Source of the DNA: an uncultured Clostridia bacterium
GTDB lineage: Bacteria > Bacillota > Clostridia > Lachnospirales > CAG-274
Length of the DNA stretch: 64,000 nt
Assembly (NCBI GenBank): GCA_944376805.1
Contig: CALWDX010000006.1
Location: 1 to 64,000, forward strand
Direction: 5' to 3'
The notes below the pieces were generated by a model. The model was not told where the DNA came from, did no database searches, and saw only the letters and a list, made by a program, of their open reading frames with translations. Positions 45,860 through 54,026 of the stretch are shown here, in pieces (position 1 is the first letter of the stretch; every line of letters begins with the position of its first letter). Both the position numbers and the translations under genes were made by a program.

Positions 45860-46618
45860 ATGTCTTTATTAAAAGCAACTGGTTTAGGTATAACTTTTGG
45901 TGGATTAAAAGCTGTATCAGATGTAGATTTTGATATAAAAGAAGGCGAGTTAGTAGGACTTATAGGACCTAATGGAGCAGGTAAAACAACTTTTTTTAAC
46001 CTTTTAACAGGAGTATATCAACCAACAGAAGGTGATATACAATTTAATGGTAAAAGTATTTTAGGTAATAAACCATATCAAATAAATAATTTAGGTATAT
46101 CTAGAACGTTTCAAAATATAAGACTTTTTAAAGATTTATCTGTATTAGATAATGTAAAAATAGCTTATAATTCAAATATGAAATATAGTGCATTTGCAGG
46201 TATATTTAGACTTCCTAAATATTTTAAAGAAGAAAAAGAAGCAGATGAAAAAGCTATTGAACTTTTAAAAGTTTTTGATTTAGAAGGACTTATACACGAA
46301 AAAGCTTCTAATCTTCCTTATGGTAAACAAAGAAAACTTGAAATAGCTAGAGCTTTAGCAAGTAACCCTAAATTACTTCTTTTAGATGAACCAGCAGCAG
46401 GTATGAACCCAAGTGAAACAGCTGAACTTATGGATACAATAGCTATTATAAGAAAAAACTTTAATACAGCTATTTTATTAATTGAGCACGATATGGGGCT
46501 TGTTATGGGAATATGTGAACGTTTATTTGTTTTAGAATATGGTATGTTAATAGCTAGTGGTGACCCACAAGAAGTTATAAATAATCCTAGAGTTGTAGCA
46601 GCTTATTTAGGTGATTAA
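45860..46618 (+). CDS. livG: LivG-type ABC ATPase
   Basis: 252 residues. Walker A GPNGAGKTT near residue 37, LivG-specific GISRTFQNIRLF, signature region LPYGKQRKLEIARALA, Walker B LLLDEPAAGMN, switch His in LIEHDM. SD AAAGGAGG. One of the two ATPases powering LivHM. Confidence 0.95.
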   Translation: MSLLKATGLGITFGGLKAVSDVDFDIKEGELVGLIGPNGAGKTTFFNLLTGVYQPTEGDIQFNGKSILGNKPYQINNLGISRTFQNIRLFKDLSVLDNVKIAYNSNMKYSAFAGIFRLPKYFKEEKEADEKAIELLKVFDLEGLIHEKASNLPYGKQRKLEIARALASNPKLLLLDEPAAGMNPSETAELMDTIAIIRKNFNTAILLIEHDMGLVMGICERLFVLEYGMLIASGDPQEVINNPRVVAAYLGD

Positions 46619-46631
46619 AAGAGGTGAAATG

Positions 46632-47336
46632 ATGTTAAAAGTAAATGATTTACAAGTTTATTATGGTGCAATACATGCTATTAAAGGTATAACTTTTGAA
46701 GTAAATGAAGGTGAAGTAGTTTCTTTAATAGGTGCAAATGGAGCAGGTAAAACTACTACTTTACACGCAGTTTCAGGTCTTTTAAAAGCTACAAGTGGTG
46801 AAGTTAGTTTTTTATCTAATAAAATAGATAATCTTTCAGCAGATAAAATAGTAAGAAGAGGTATTGCTCATGTTCCAGAAGGTAGAAGAGTTTTTGCACA
46901 ATTATCTGTACAAGAAAATTTAGAATTAGGGGCGTTTTTAGTTAAAGATAAAAACTTTATAAAAAATGAATATGAAAGAGTTTTAACACTTTTTCCAAGA
47001 CTTAAAGAAAGATTAAAACAAATGGCAGGTACTTTATCTGGTGGGGAACAACAAATGCTTGCAATAGGCAGAGCTTTAATGAGTAATCCTAAAATGCTTT
47101 TAATGGACGAACCATCTATGGGACTTGCCCCTATTCTTGTAAAAGAAATATTTGAAATAATAAAAGAATGTAATAAACAAGGTATGACTATTTTATTAGT
47201 AGAACAAAATGCTAAAATGGCTCTTAATATATCACATAGAGCTTATGTTTTAGAAACAGGTAAAATTGTTATGTCTGATGATGCTAAAAATCTTTTAGGT
47301 AATGAAGAAGTTAAAAAAGCTTACTTAGGGGGCTAA
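46632..47336 (+). CDS. livF: LivF-type ABC ATPase
   Basis: About 234 residues. Walker A GANGAGKTTTLHA, HVPEGRRVFAQLSVQENLELGA, signature LSGGEQQMLAIGRALM, Walker B LLMDEPSMGLAP. ATG 46632 (MLKVNDLQVYYG) is best spaced from AGAGG 46620-46624; ATG 46629 is also possible. Two nt before the nitrilase-family gene. Confidence 0.94.
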   Translation: MLKVNDLQVYYGAIHAIKGITFEVNEGEVVSLIGANGAGKTTTLHAVSGLLKATSGEVSFLSNKIDNLSADKIVRRGIAHVPEGRRVFAQLSVQENLELGAFLVKDKNFIKNEYERVLTLFPRLKERLKQMAGTLSGGEQQMLAIGRALMSNPKMLLMDEPSMGLAPILVKEIFEIIKECNKQGMTILLVEQNAKMALNISHRAYVLETGKIVMSDDAKNLLGNEEVKKAYLGG

Positions 47337-47338
47337 AA

Positions 47339-48163
47339 ATGAAAATAGCAGTTGTACAAAAAAGCTCTTATAATTTAGATTATAATAAAAATATTGAAAT
47401 AGGTATAAATTCTGTTAAAGAAGCTAAAACTTTAGGGGCAGATATAGTTTTATTTCCTGAATGTTTTATAACAGGATATACATTACCTATAACTAAAGAA
47501 CAAGCTATAGCAGATGATAGTGATTATATTAAAGTATTTTGTAATATAGCAAAAAAATTAAATATAGGTATTGTAATAACTGCTTTTACAAAGGGAGAAG
47601 AAAAAGCTCAAAATAGTGCTTTTCTTATAGATAAAACTGGTAATATACTTATGAAATACATAAAAGTACATACTTGTGATTTTGCAGATGAAAAATGTCT
47701 TGAAAGTGGTAAAGAATTTAAAGTTTGTGAGTTTGATGGTGTTAAAATTGGTATTATGATTTGTTATGATAGAGAATATCCAGAAAGTGCAAGAATGCTT
47801 ATGTTAAAAGGAGCAGAAATTGTATTAGTACCTAATAATTGTCAAGGTATGAAACCACGATTAAATGTTTTACAAACAAGAGCCTATGAAAATATGTTTG
47901 GTGTTGTTATGGCTAATCCACCATATGAAAATGCAGGTAATTCTTGTGCATTTAGTCCTATAGCTTGGGATGAAGATGGAAATTGTACTAATATGGAAAT
48001 TTTTGTAGCTGATGAATTCAGTGAAAAAATATATATAGCAGATTATAATATAGAAGAACTTAGAACTTACAGAAATAGTGAAATGATGGGTAATACTTTT
48101 AGAAAAGTAGATGCTTATGATGGTTTATTGTCAAAAGAAATAAAAGAGCCTTTTATAAGATAA
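47339..48163 (+). CDS. Carbon-nitrogen hydrolase (nitrilase superfamily)
   Basis: 274-residue cytosolic amidase-type enzyme. The Glu-Lys-Cys triad is visible: Glu41 in LFPECFITGY, Lys109 in KYIKVHTCDF and Cys142 in IMICYDREYPES. It is the last gene of the liv-type operon (ATG two nt after the livF stop), so the transporter may import the amide this enzyme hydrolyses. Substrate not determinable. Confidence 0.88.
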   Translation: MKIAVVQKSSYNLDYNKNIEIGINSVKEAKTLGADIVLFPECFITGYTLPITKEQAIADDSDYIKVFCNIAKKLNIGIVITAFTKGEEKAQNSAFLIDKTGNILMKYIKVHTCDFADEKCLESGKEFKVCEFDGVKIGIMICYDREYPESARMLMLKGAEIVLVPNNCQGMKPRLNVLQTRAYENMFGVVMANPPYENAGNSCAFSPIAWDEDGNCTNMEIFVADEFSEKIYIADYNIEELRTYRNSEMMGNTFRKVDAYDGLLSKEIKEPFIR

Positions 48164-48167
48164 ATAG

Positions 48168-48195
48168 AAAGGATAGGTTTATACCTATCTTTTTT
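48168..48195 (+). terminator. Terminator of the liv operon
   Basis: AAAGGATAGGT / ACCTATCTTT (G-U included) with a T run. Confidence 0.82.
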
Positions 48196-48196
48196 A

Positions 48197-48225
48197 TTGA
48201 CAATTTTTTTATTAAAGGTTATTAT
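48197..48225 (+). promoter_or_regulatory. Promoter of the ABC-F resistance gene
   Basis: TTGACA (48197-48202), 17 nt, TATTAT (48220-48225). The transcript would begin near 48232 with a leader of about 95 nt containing a short ORF. Confidence 0.75.
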
Positions 48226-48272
48226 ATAAATAATACAAATTTAAAATACCAACAAATTAGGAGGTGATTCCA

Positions 48273-48299
48273 TTGAAAATAATAGCAATCTTAAAATAA
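48273..48299 (+). CDS. Leader peptide MKIIAILK upstream of the ABC-F gene
   Basis: TTG 48273 to TAA 48297-48299 encodes eight residues behind a 10-nt perfect SD (AGGAGGTGAT, 48259-48268). The last codons overlap a small palindrome (TAAAATAATTTTA, 48292-48304). Short leader ORFs control inducible ABC-F resistance genes by antibiotic-dependent ribosome stalling, so a regulatory leader is likely. Confidence 0.6.
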   Translation: MKIIAILK

Positions 48300-48326
48300 T
48301 TTTATTATAGGGTTGGTGATGTAATA

Positions 48327-49784
48327 TTGGTAATTAATATTTCAAATTTAACTTTTTGTTATGATGGTGGTTTTGAAAATGTTTTTGAAAATTTAAATAT
48401 ATCAATTGATACTGATTGGCGAATAGGGCTTGTTGGTAGAAATGGTAAGGGAAAAACAACATTATTAAAATTACTAATGAATGAGTATGAATATGTGGGT
48501 AAAATTAATTCTTCAGTCAATTTTCAATATTTTCCATTTAGTGTTAAAAATAAAGAACTAAATACAATAGATGTATTATTAGAAATAAATAATGAAGTTT
48601 ATGAATGGGAAATATTAAGAGAATTTTCTTATTTGGATTTAGATGAAGATATATTGTATAGAAAATTCAATACTTTATCTAATGGAGAACAAACAAAAGT
48701 TTTACTATGTATATTATTTTTAAAAGAAAATGGATTTTTATTGATAGATGAACCTACTAATCATTTAGATATAGAGGGAAGACAAGTTGTAGCTAATTAT
48801 TTAAAGAGAAAAAAAGGTTTTATATTAGTCTCACATGATAGAGAGTTTTTAGATGAAAGTGTAAACTATATATTATCTATTAATAAAAATAATGTAGAAT
48901 TACAAAAAGGTAATTATTCATCTTATGAGTATAACAAAAATTTAGTAGATAATTTTGAAATAAAGAAAAATGAAAAAATTAAAAAAGATGTAAAACGTTT
49001 AGAAACTTCTAAAAGAAATATTGCTAATTGGTCGGATAAAGTAGAAGCTAGTAAAAAAGGAGCTTTTGATAAAGGTTTTATTGGACATAAAGCTGCTAAA
49101 ATGATGCAACGCTCTAAAAATGTAGAAAAAAGAATTGATAAATATATTGAAGAAAAAAGTAGTTTACTTAAAAATATTGATATATCAGAAGATTTAAAAA
49201 TACATTGTTTAGATTATTATAAGCAACAACTAATAAAATTAGAGAATATAGATATTATTTATAATAATAAAAAGATTTTAGAAAATATAAGTTTTACAGT
49301 TAATAATGGTGATAGGATATTTTTAAAGGGTAAAAACGGAACAGGAAAAAGTAGTATATTAAAACTTATACTACAAGAAAATGTTAATTATAATGGTATT
49401 TTAAATATAGGGAACAATTTAAAAATATCTTATATTTTTCAAGATACTTCTATTTTAAAAGGTACTTTAAAAGAGTATATAAATAACAATAATATAGATG
49501 AAACATTGTTTAAAACAATACTTAGAAAATTAGATTTTTCTAGGGATATGTTTGATAAAAGATTGGAAAGTTATAGTGAAGGACAAAAGAAAAAAGTTCT
49601 AATTTCTAAAAGTTTATCTGAACAAGCACATTTATATATTTGGGACGAACCTTTAAATTATATAGATATACTTTCAAGAAAACAAATAGAAGATTTAATT
49701 TTAAAATATAAACCAACAATTATTTTTGTTGAACATGATATAAAGTTTATTGAAAATGTTGCAACAAAAGTTATAAATTTGTAG
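48327..49784 (+). CDS. ABC-F ribosomal protection protein, Lsa/CplR-like
   Basis: 485-residue soluble twin ATPase. Walker A motifs GRNGKGKTT and GKNGTGKSS; signatures LSNGEQTKVLL and YSEGQKKKVLI; Walker B LLIDEPTNHLD and IWDEPLNYID. The interdomain linker with GFIGHKAAKMMQRSKNVE matches Lsa-type proteins that displace lincosamides, pleuromutilins and streptogramin A from the ribosome. Signature 1 has SNGEQ rather than SGGEQ, as is common in this subgroup. Start TTG 48327 (GGTGA upstream). It looks chromosomal and intrinsic. Confidence 0.85.
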   Translation: MVINISNLTFCYDGGFENVFENLNISIDTDWRIGLVGRNGKGKTTLLKLLMNEYEYVGKINSSVNFQYFPFSVKNKELNTIDVLLEINNEVYEWEILREFSYLDLDEDILYRKFNTLSNGEQTKVLLCILFLKENGFLLIDEPTNHLDIEGRQVVANYLKRKKGFILVSHDREFLDESVNYILSINKNNVELQKGNYSSYEYNKNLVDNFEIKKNEKIKKDVKRLETSKRNIANWSDKVEASKKGAFDKGFIGHKAAKMMQRSKNVEKRIDKYIEEKSSLLKNIDISEDLKIHCLDYYKQQLIKLENIDIIYNNKKILENISFTVNNGDRIFLKGKNGTGKSSILKLILQENVNYNGILNIGNNLKISYIFQDTSILKGTLKEYINNNNIDETLFKTILRKLDFSRDMFDKRLESYSEGQKKKVLISKSLSEQAHLYIWDEPLNYIDILSRKQIEDLILKYKPTIIFVEHDIKFIENVATKVINL

Positions 49785-49785
49785 T

Positions 49786-49818
49786 AAAAGGGGTGTAGAC
49801 TATGTCTATACCCCTTTT
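49786..49818. terminator. Terminator after the ABC-F gene
   Basis: 15-bp AAAAGGGGTGTAGAC / GTCTATACCCCTTTT (one G-U) with TAT loop; a GTGTAGA-type hairpin, usable from both sides. Confidence 0.88.
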
Positions 49819-49867
49819 AAAAATAACAATTATAATTTTATTTTAAATATAATTTTTTTATATTAAT

Positions 49868-50253
49868 TTATAATTCTTCCCATTCAATACATTTTGGTAA
49901 AGATTTTGTTTCAAAAAATTCTTTTATACCTTGTATAGCTAATTCAAATGTTATTATTGAATAATTTATTATTTATATTTCTGTGCTTCCATTGTCAGTA
50001 TAAAAAATAGTAATATCTTCATCATTATTAAAAAATGGTGTGTTATTGATAGAAATATAACCAGCATCATTTTCTTCATAAAAATAACTTAAAGAAGCAT
50101 AATTATTTTTTACACTTACTATCATAAATGGAAATTCTGTTTCAATAGATATTATAAACTCATTAAATCCATTTTAATTTTTTTCATTTAAAATTTCTTT
50201 ATATCATTAAAATTGTTACAATTAATATAACCTTTAAAATGCTCTATTATCAT
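49868..50253 (-). pseudogene. Decayed Imm1-like immunity gene
   Basis: Starts at ATG 50253 (MIIEHFKGYINCNNFND), three nt after the exonuclease stop. A one-base frameshift near 50200, an in-frame TAA shortly after, and a second in-frame TAA after FYTDNGSTEI interrupt it. The reconstructed frame contains SVKNNYASLSYFYEENDAGY and ends AIQGIKEFFETKSLPKCIEWEEL-stop; the FFETxxLPxCIEW ending is typical of Imm1-like immunity proteins. About 128 codons, near family size. No toxin gene is nearby. Confidence 0.65.
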
Positions 50254-50255
50254 TT

Positions 50256-50906
50256 TTATATCTCTATATTGTGATAAGTATTATATAAAATTTTATAAAG
50301 TTCATAAGTTGCTAAAGCATCAGATATTGCTCTATGTGGATTTTTATTTTCTATATTAAAATGTTTACATAAAAAAGCTAAATTATATCTTTTTAAGTTT
50401 GGAAATAGTTCTTTAGTAAGTTGTATTGTATCTAAACCAGAATTATTTACATTAAAGTTAAGATTTTTAGCATTGTATATTAAAAATTTCATATCAAAAT
50501 TAGCATTGTGTATAACTAAAGGTAAATTATCTAAAAAGTTAATAAAGCCTTTAAAAATATCTTCTATAAAAGGACTATCTTTAACCATTTCATCAGTAAT
50601 ATTAATTTTATTAGATATAAAAGGTGGTATATTTATTTTAGGGTTTACAAGTGTATCAAAAGTTTCTTTTATTTCATTATTTTCTACTTTAATAGCACCT
50701 ATTTCTAGAATGTTGTTATTAATATGTGATAGTCCAGTTGTTTCAAAATCTAATACAATATAATCTTTAAAATTTGGAGTAGTTAAACTATTAAAAACTA
50801 TATTATCTTCATTAGATTTTTTTACTTTAGATTGATTATATACAAAATAATCAGTTTTAGTTAAATCAGACTTTTTAATTAAATGATTTAAAAATTCTTT
50901 ATTCAT
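50256..50906 (-). CDS. DnaQ-family 3'-5' exonuclease
   Basis: 216 residues with an RNase-T/DnaQ fold: ExoI DYIVLDFETTGL (Asp, Glu), ExoII VIHNANFDMKFL, ExoIII PHRAISDALATYEL (His, Asp). Related to the proofreading domain of PolC but stand-alone. Located 2 nt downstream of lexA, so probably coexpressed and possibly damage-inducible. Confidence 0.88.
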   Translation of the reverse strand: MNKEFLNHLIKKSDLTKTDYFVYNQSKVKKSNEDNIVFNSLTTPNFKDYIVLDFETTGLSHINNNILEIGAIKVENNEIKETFDTLVNPKINIPPFISNKINITDEMVKDSPFIEDIFKGFINFLDNLPLVIHNANFDMKFLIYNAKNLNFNVNNSGLDTIQLTKELFPNLKRYNLAFLCKHFNIENKNPHRAISDALATYELYKILYNTYHNIEI

Positions 50907-50908
50907 AT

Positions 50909-51511
50909 TTAAAAACTCCTAAAAAGTCCTATTACTTTACCTAAAATAACAACATCTTTACATTTTATAGGTTCATATAAATCATTTTCAGGTTTTAAAA
51001 TAATAGTATCATCTTCAATAAAAAATCTTTTACAAGTTGTTTCATCATCTATTAAAGCAATTACTATATCACGATTATTAGCTGTAGATTGTTTATTAAC
51101 TAAAACTAAATCACCATCATATATACCAGCATTAATCATACTATCCCCAGATATTTTTAACATAAAAGCATCATTATTTTTTAAATATGTTATAGGGATA
51201 GGAAAATAGCTTTCTATATATTCTGTTGCAAAAGTAGGAACACCTGCTGAAACTTTACCAACTACTGGTACATCAACTAATTCATCATTATAGAAGTTTT
51301 TTTCTAAAATTTCAATATTTCTATTTTTAGATGGTTTTCTTCTAATATATCCTTTTTTTTCTAAATTTTCTAATTGAAGATGTACAGAGGAAGTAGAAGA
51401 TATTCCACAGGCTTCACATATTTCTCTAATAGATGGAACCATACCACTTGATTTAACTTGAGTTTTAATGTAGTTTAATATAACTTGTTGTTTTTCTGTT
51501 AATGGTTGCAT
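50909..51511 (-). CDS. lexA: SOS repressor LexA
   Basis: 200 residues. Winged-helix N-terminus (TEKQQVILNYIK, PSIREICEACGISSTSSVHLQL), autocleavage site Ala89-Gly90 in KVSAGVP, catalytic Ser124 in SGDSM and Lys161 in TCKRFF. Start ATG 51511 with SD AAAGG. I found no GAAC-N4-GTTC SOS box in the 227 bp upstream, which is unexpected for an autoregulated lexA. First of a two-gene unit with the exonuclease. Confidence 0.95.
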   Translation of the reverse strand: MQPLTEKQQVILNYIKTQVKSSGMVPSIREICEACGISSTSSVHLQLENLEKKGYIRRKPSKNRNIEILEKNFYNDELVDVPVVGKVSAGVPTFATEYIESYFPIPITYLKNNDAFMLKISGDSMINAGIYDGDLVLVNKQSTANNRDIVIALIDDETTCKRFFIEDDTIILKPENDLYEPIKCKDVVILGKVIGLFRSF

Positions 51512-51738
51512 TTTTCACCTTTCCTTTTAAAATTTTATTTTATTAAAATATATTATTAAATATTAATAGTTAAATTTATTAAGCAAATAAACTGTATAAT
51601 ATATAAACATTTTATCATTATTTATCAAAAAGTAAAGTATTTTATTAAAAAAAGTAAAACTAATGTGTTTGATTTAAGTTGATAAATGTATATATATTAA
51701 GTTATTATATATGTATATAAAACTAAGGAGGAAAAATA

Positions 51739-52074
51739 ATGAAAATAGAATGTAAAAAAATCAATAGAACACTATTAGTAAAGTTATATGGAGAAATAGA
51801 CCATCATTATACAGAAGATATAAGAAATAAAGTTGATAGAGAATTTAATAAACAAAGTTGTCAAAATATTATTTTAGACTTTGAAAATGTTAATTTTATG
51901 GATAGCTCTGGTATAGGTATGATTATAGGTAGATATAAGTTAACACAAGAAAAAGGAGGAAAAACTTTTGCATTTGGGTTAAAAGATAATGCAAAAAAAA
52001 TTTTTGATATGTCAGGGCTTAATAAATTGATAACTTGTTTTAATAATGAAAATGAAGCTATAGCCAACATATAG
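51739..52074 (+). CDS. spoIIAA: Anti-sigma-F factor antagonist SpoIIAA
   Basis: 111-residue STAS-domain protein; the phosphorylated serine lies in NFMDSSGIGMIIGR. Unphosphorylated SpoIIAA releases sigma-F from SpoIIAB in the forespore. SD AAGGAGG. First gene of the spoIIA operon; I could not recognise clear sigma-H or Spo0A sites upstream. Confidence 0.95.
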   Translation: MKIECKKINRTLLVKLYGEIDHHYTEDIRNKVDREFNKQSCQNIILDFENVNFMDSSGIGMIIGRYKLTQEKGGKTFAFGLKDNAKKIFDMSGLNKLITCFNNENEAIANI

Positions 52075-52088
52075 GAGGAGTATTAAAA

Positions 52089-52520
52089 ATGAAATATGAT
52101 AATAAAATCAGTTTAATATTAGATGCTAATTCTAAAAATGAAGCTTTTGCAAGGGTTAGTATATCAGCTTTTGCTACACAACTTGACCCTACACTTGAAG
52201 AATTAGATGATATAAAAATGGCAGTATCAGAGGCAGTAACAAATGCAATAATTCATGGTTATGAAGGTATAGAAAATGGGCAAATATATATAAACTGTAA
52301 AATAGCAAAAGATGTCTTATACATAGAAATAGAAGATAAAGGTAGAGGAATAGAAAATTTAGAAAAGGCTATGGAGCCACTTTATACATCAAAACCAGAT
52401 ATGGAGCGTTCAGGTATGGGATTTACAGTTATGGAAGCATTTATGGATAATATAGAAGTAATATCAGAAGTAGGTAAGGGGACTAAAATTTATTTAGAAA
52501 AGAAAATAATTAAAAACTAG
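52089..52520 (+). CDS. spoIIAB: Anti-sigma-F factor/kinase SpoIIAB
   Basis: 143-residue GHKL-fold serine kinase that binds sigma-F or phosphorylates SpoIIAA. N-box KMAVSEAVTNAIIHGYE and G-box DKGRGIENLEKA..RSGMGFTVMEAFMD are intact. SD TAGGAGG; 14 nt after spoIIAA. Confidence 0.96.
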   Translation: MKYDNKISLILDANSKNEAFARVSISAFATQLDPTLEELDDIKMAVSEAVTNAIIHGYEGIENGQIYINCKIAKDVLYIEIEDKGRGIENLEKAMEPLYTSKPDMERSGMGFTVMEAFMDNIEVISEVGKGTKIYLEKKIIKN

Positions 52521-52537
52521 TGCAAGGAGGTTACCTT

Positions 52538-53257
52538 ATGAATGGTGATATATTAGAGTTGATAAAACTTGCACAAAACGGTGATGAAAAAGCAGTTGAA
52601 ATTATTATTGAAGAAAATTCTGGTCTTATATGGAGTGTTGTAAGAAGATTTTTAAATAGAGGTTATGATGCTGAAGATTTATACCAAATAGGTTCAATAG
52701 GTCTTTTAAAATGTATAAAAAAATTTGACACTAATTATGAAGTTAAATTTTCTACATATGCTGTTCCTATGATTATGGGAGAAATAAAAAGATTTTTAAG
52801 AGATGATGGACTTATAAAAATATCTAGACCTTTAAAAGAAATAGCTACTAAAGCTAAATATATGAGAGATGTTTTAACTAAAAAAAATGATGAAGAGCCT
52901 ACTATTAATGAACTTGCAATAGCTATAGATGTATCTGTTGAAGATTTAGTGTTAGCATTAGATGCAGATAGAGAAGTAGAATCTTTATATAGTACAGTTT
53001 ATCAAAATGATGGTAAAAGTGTATATTTAATTGATAAATTAGAATTAAAAAATGATAGTCAAGAAAATATAGTTGATAATATTGTTTTAAAAGACATAAT
53101 AGAAAATTTAGAACCAAGAGAAAGAGAAATTATAAATTTAAGATATTTTGAAGATAAAACACAAAGTCAAGTTGCCAAAATAATAGGAGTTTCACAAGTA
53201 CAAGTTTCCAGAATAGAAAAAAAAGTATTAGCTAAAATAAGAGAAAAATTTGGTTAA
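52538..53257 (+). CDS. sigF: Forespore sigma factor F
   Basis: 239-residue sigma factor, first compartment-specific regulator of the forespore. Region 2: LYQIGSIGLLKCIKKFD and STYAVPMIMGEIKRFLRDDG; region 4: REREIINLRYFEDKTQSQVAKIIGVSQVQVSRIEKK. Start ATG 52538 (SD AAGGAGG); the longer frame from 52520 overlaps the SpoIIAB stop and lacks an SD. Confidence 0.96.
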   Translation: MNGDILELIKLAQNGDEKAVEIIIEENSGLIWSVVRRFLNRGYDAEDLYQIGSIGLLKCIKKFDTNYEVKFSTYAVPMIMGEIKRFLRDDGLIKISRPLKEIATKAKYMRDVLTKKNDEEPTINELAIAIDVSVEDLVLALDADREVESLYSTVYQNDGKSVYLIDKLELKNDSQENIVDNIVLKDIIENLEPREREIINLRYFEDKTQSQVAKIIGVSQVQVSRIEKKVLAKIREKFG

Positions 53258-53392
53258 AAATATAGCTAAATAAAATATATAAGTTAAGGTTAATTTTATT
53301 TTATTATAAAGTTATAATTAGTCAATTTAAACATATATTTTTTAATATGATGTACAAATTAAACAAATTTAAAATAACATATTAAATAATTG

Positions 53393-53421
53393 TTGACTTT
53401 TTAAAGTTAAAACAGTATATT
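53393..53421 (+). promoter_or_regulatory. Promoter of the DUF6106 gene
   Basis: TTGACT (53393-53398), 17 nt, TATATT (53416-53421). Confidence 0.55.
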
Positions 53422-53488
53422 TAATATAAATCAGTATTAATTATAAATTGATTTTGACTAAGCTAATAAGACAGCTGAGGTGAATTTT

Positions 53489-53980
53489 TTGAATAAGTTC
53501 TATGAACAATTTATAACAAAAGATTATGGAACATTACCTAATGCTATAAATATCATTAGTAAGGCTATTTTATTAATAGGTATCTTATTAATATCTATAT
53601 TTTTTATAGGTGGTATTTTTATGGCTATACCTCTTTTTATTGCATTTGTATTAATAGAATTTTATTTGTCTAAAAATTTTCTAGAATATGAATACGAATA
53701 TTATGATAAAGATATAACAATATCTAAAATAATAGGTAAAAAAAGAAGAAAAGTAATAGGTAATATTGATGTTAAAAGTATATTAAAAGTATCTAATCTT
53801 AATAGCTTATCTAAAGATGAAAAAGTTATAAGATGTACTATAAAAGGTTTAAATCTTAAAGAAGTTGTTATTTTTGTTAATGACAAAACTGGTAAAAAAG
53901 TAGGTTATTTAGTTGGTTTAGATGATGAATTATTATCTATATTAAAAAAAGATAACCCTACATTATTTAATTATATTTAG
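53489..53980 (+). CDS. DUF6106-like membrane protein
   Basis: 163 residues. Two membrane helices at about 20-65, after MNKFYEQFITKDY, then a cytosolic domain starting LEYEYEYYDKDITISKIIGKKRRK. This layout matches DUF6106 proteins of Clostridia, function unknown. TTG 53489 is chosen over GTG 53480, which overlaps the SD GAGGTG. Confidence 0.7.
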   Translation: MNKFYEQFITKDYGTLPNAINIISKAILLIGILLISIFFIGGIFMAIPLFIAFVLIEFYLSKNFLEYEYEYYDKDITISKIIGKKRRKVIGNIDVKSILKVSNLNSLSKDEKVIRCTIKGLNLKEVVIFVNDKTGKKVGYLVGLDDELLSILKKDNPTLFNYI

Positions 53981-54026
53981 TAAAATAAAGCTTTTAGCTA
54001 ACTTATATATTTTAGGAGGAAATAAA

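Noticed and set aside
51600-51738. TTATCAAAA near 51617 as a Spo0A box for spoIIA
   Set aside because: Too degenerate, and no sigma-H promoter elements could be seen nearby.
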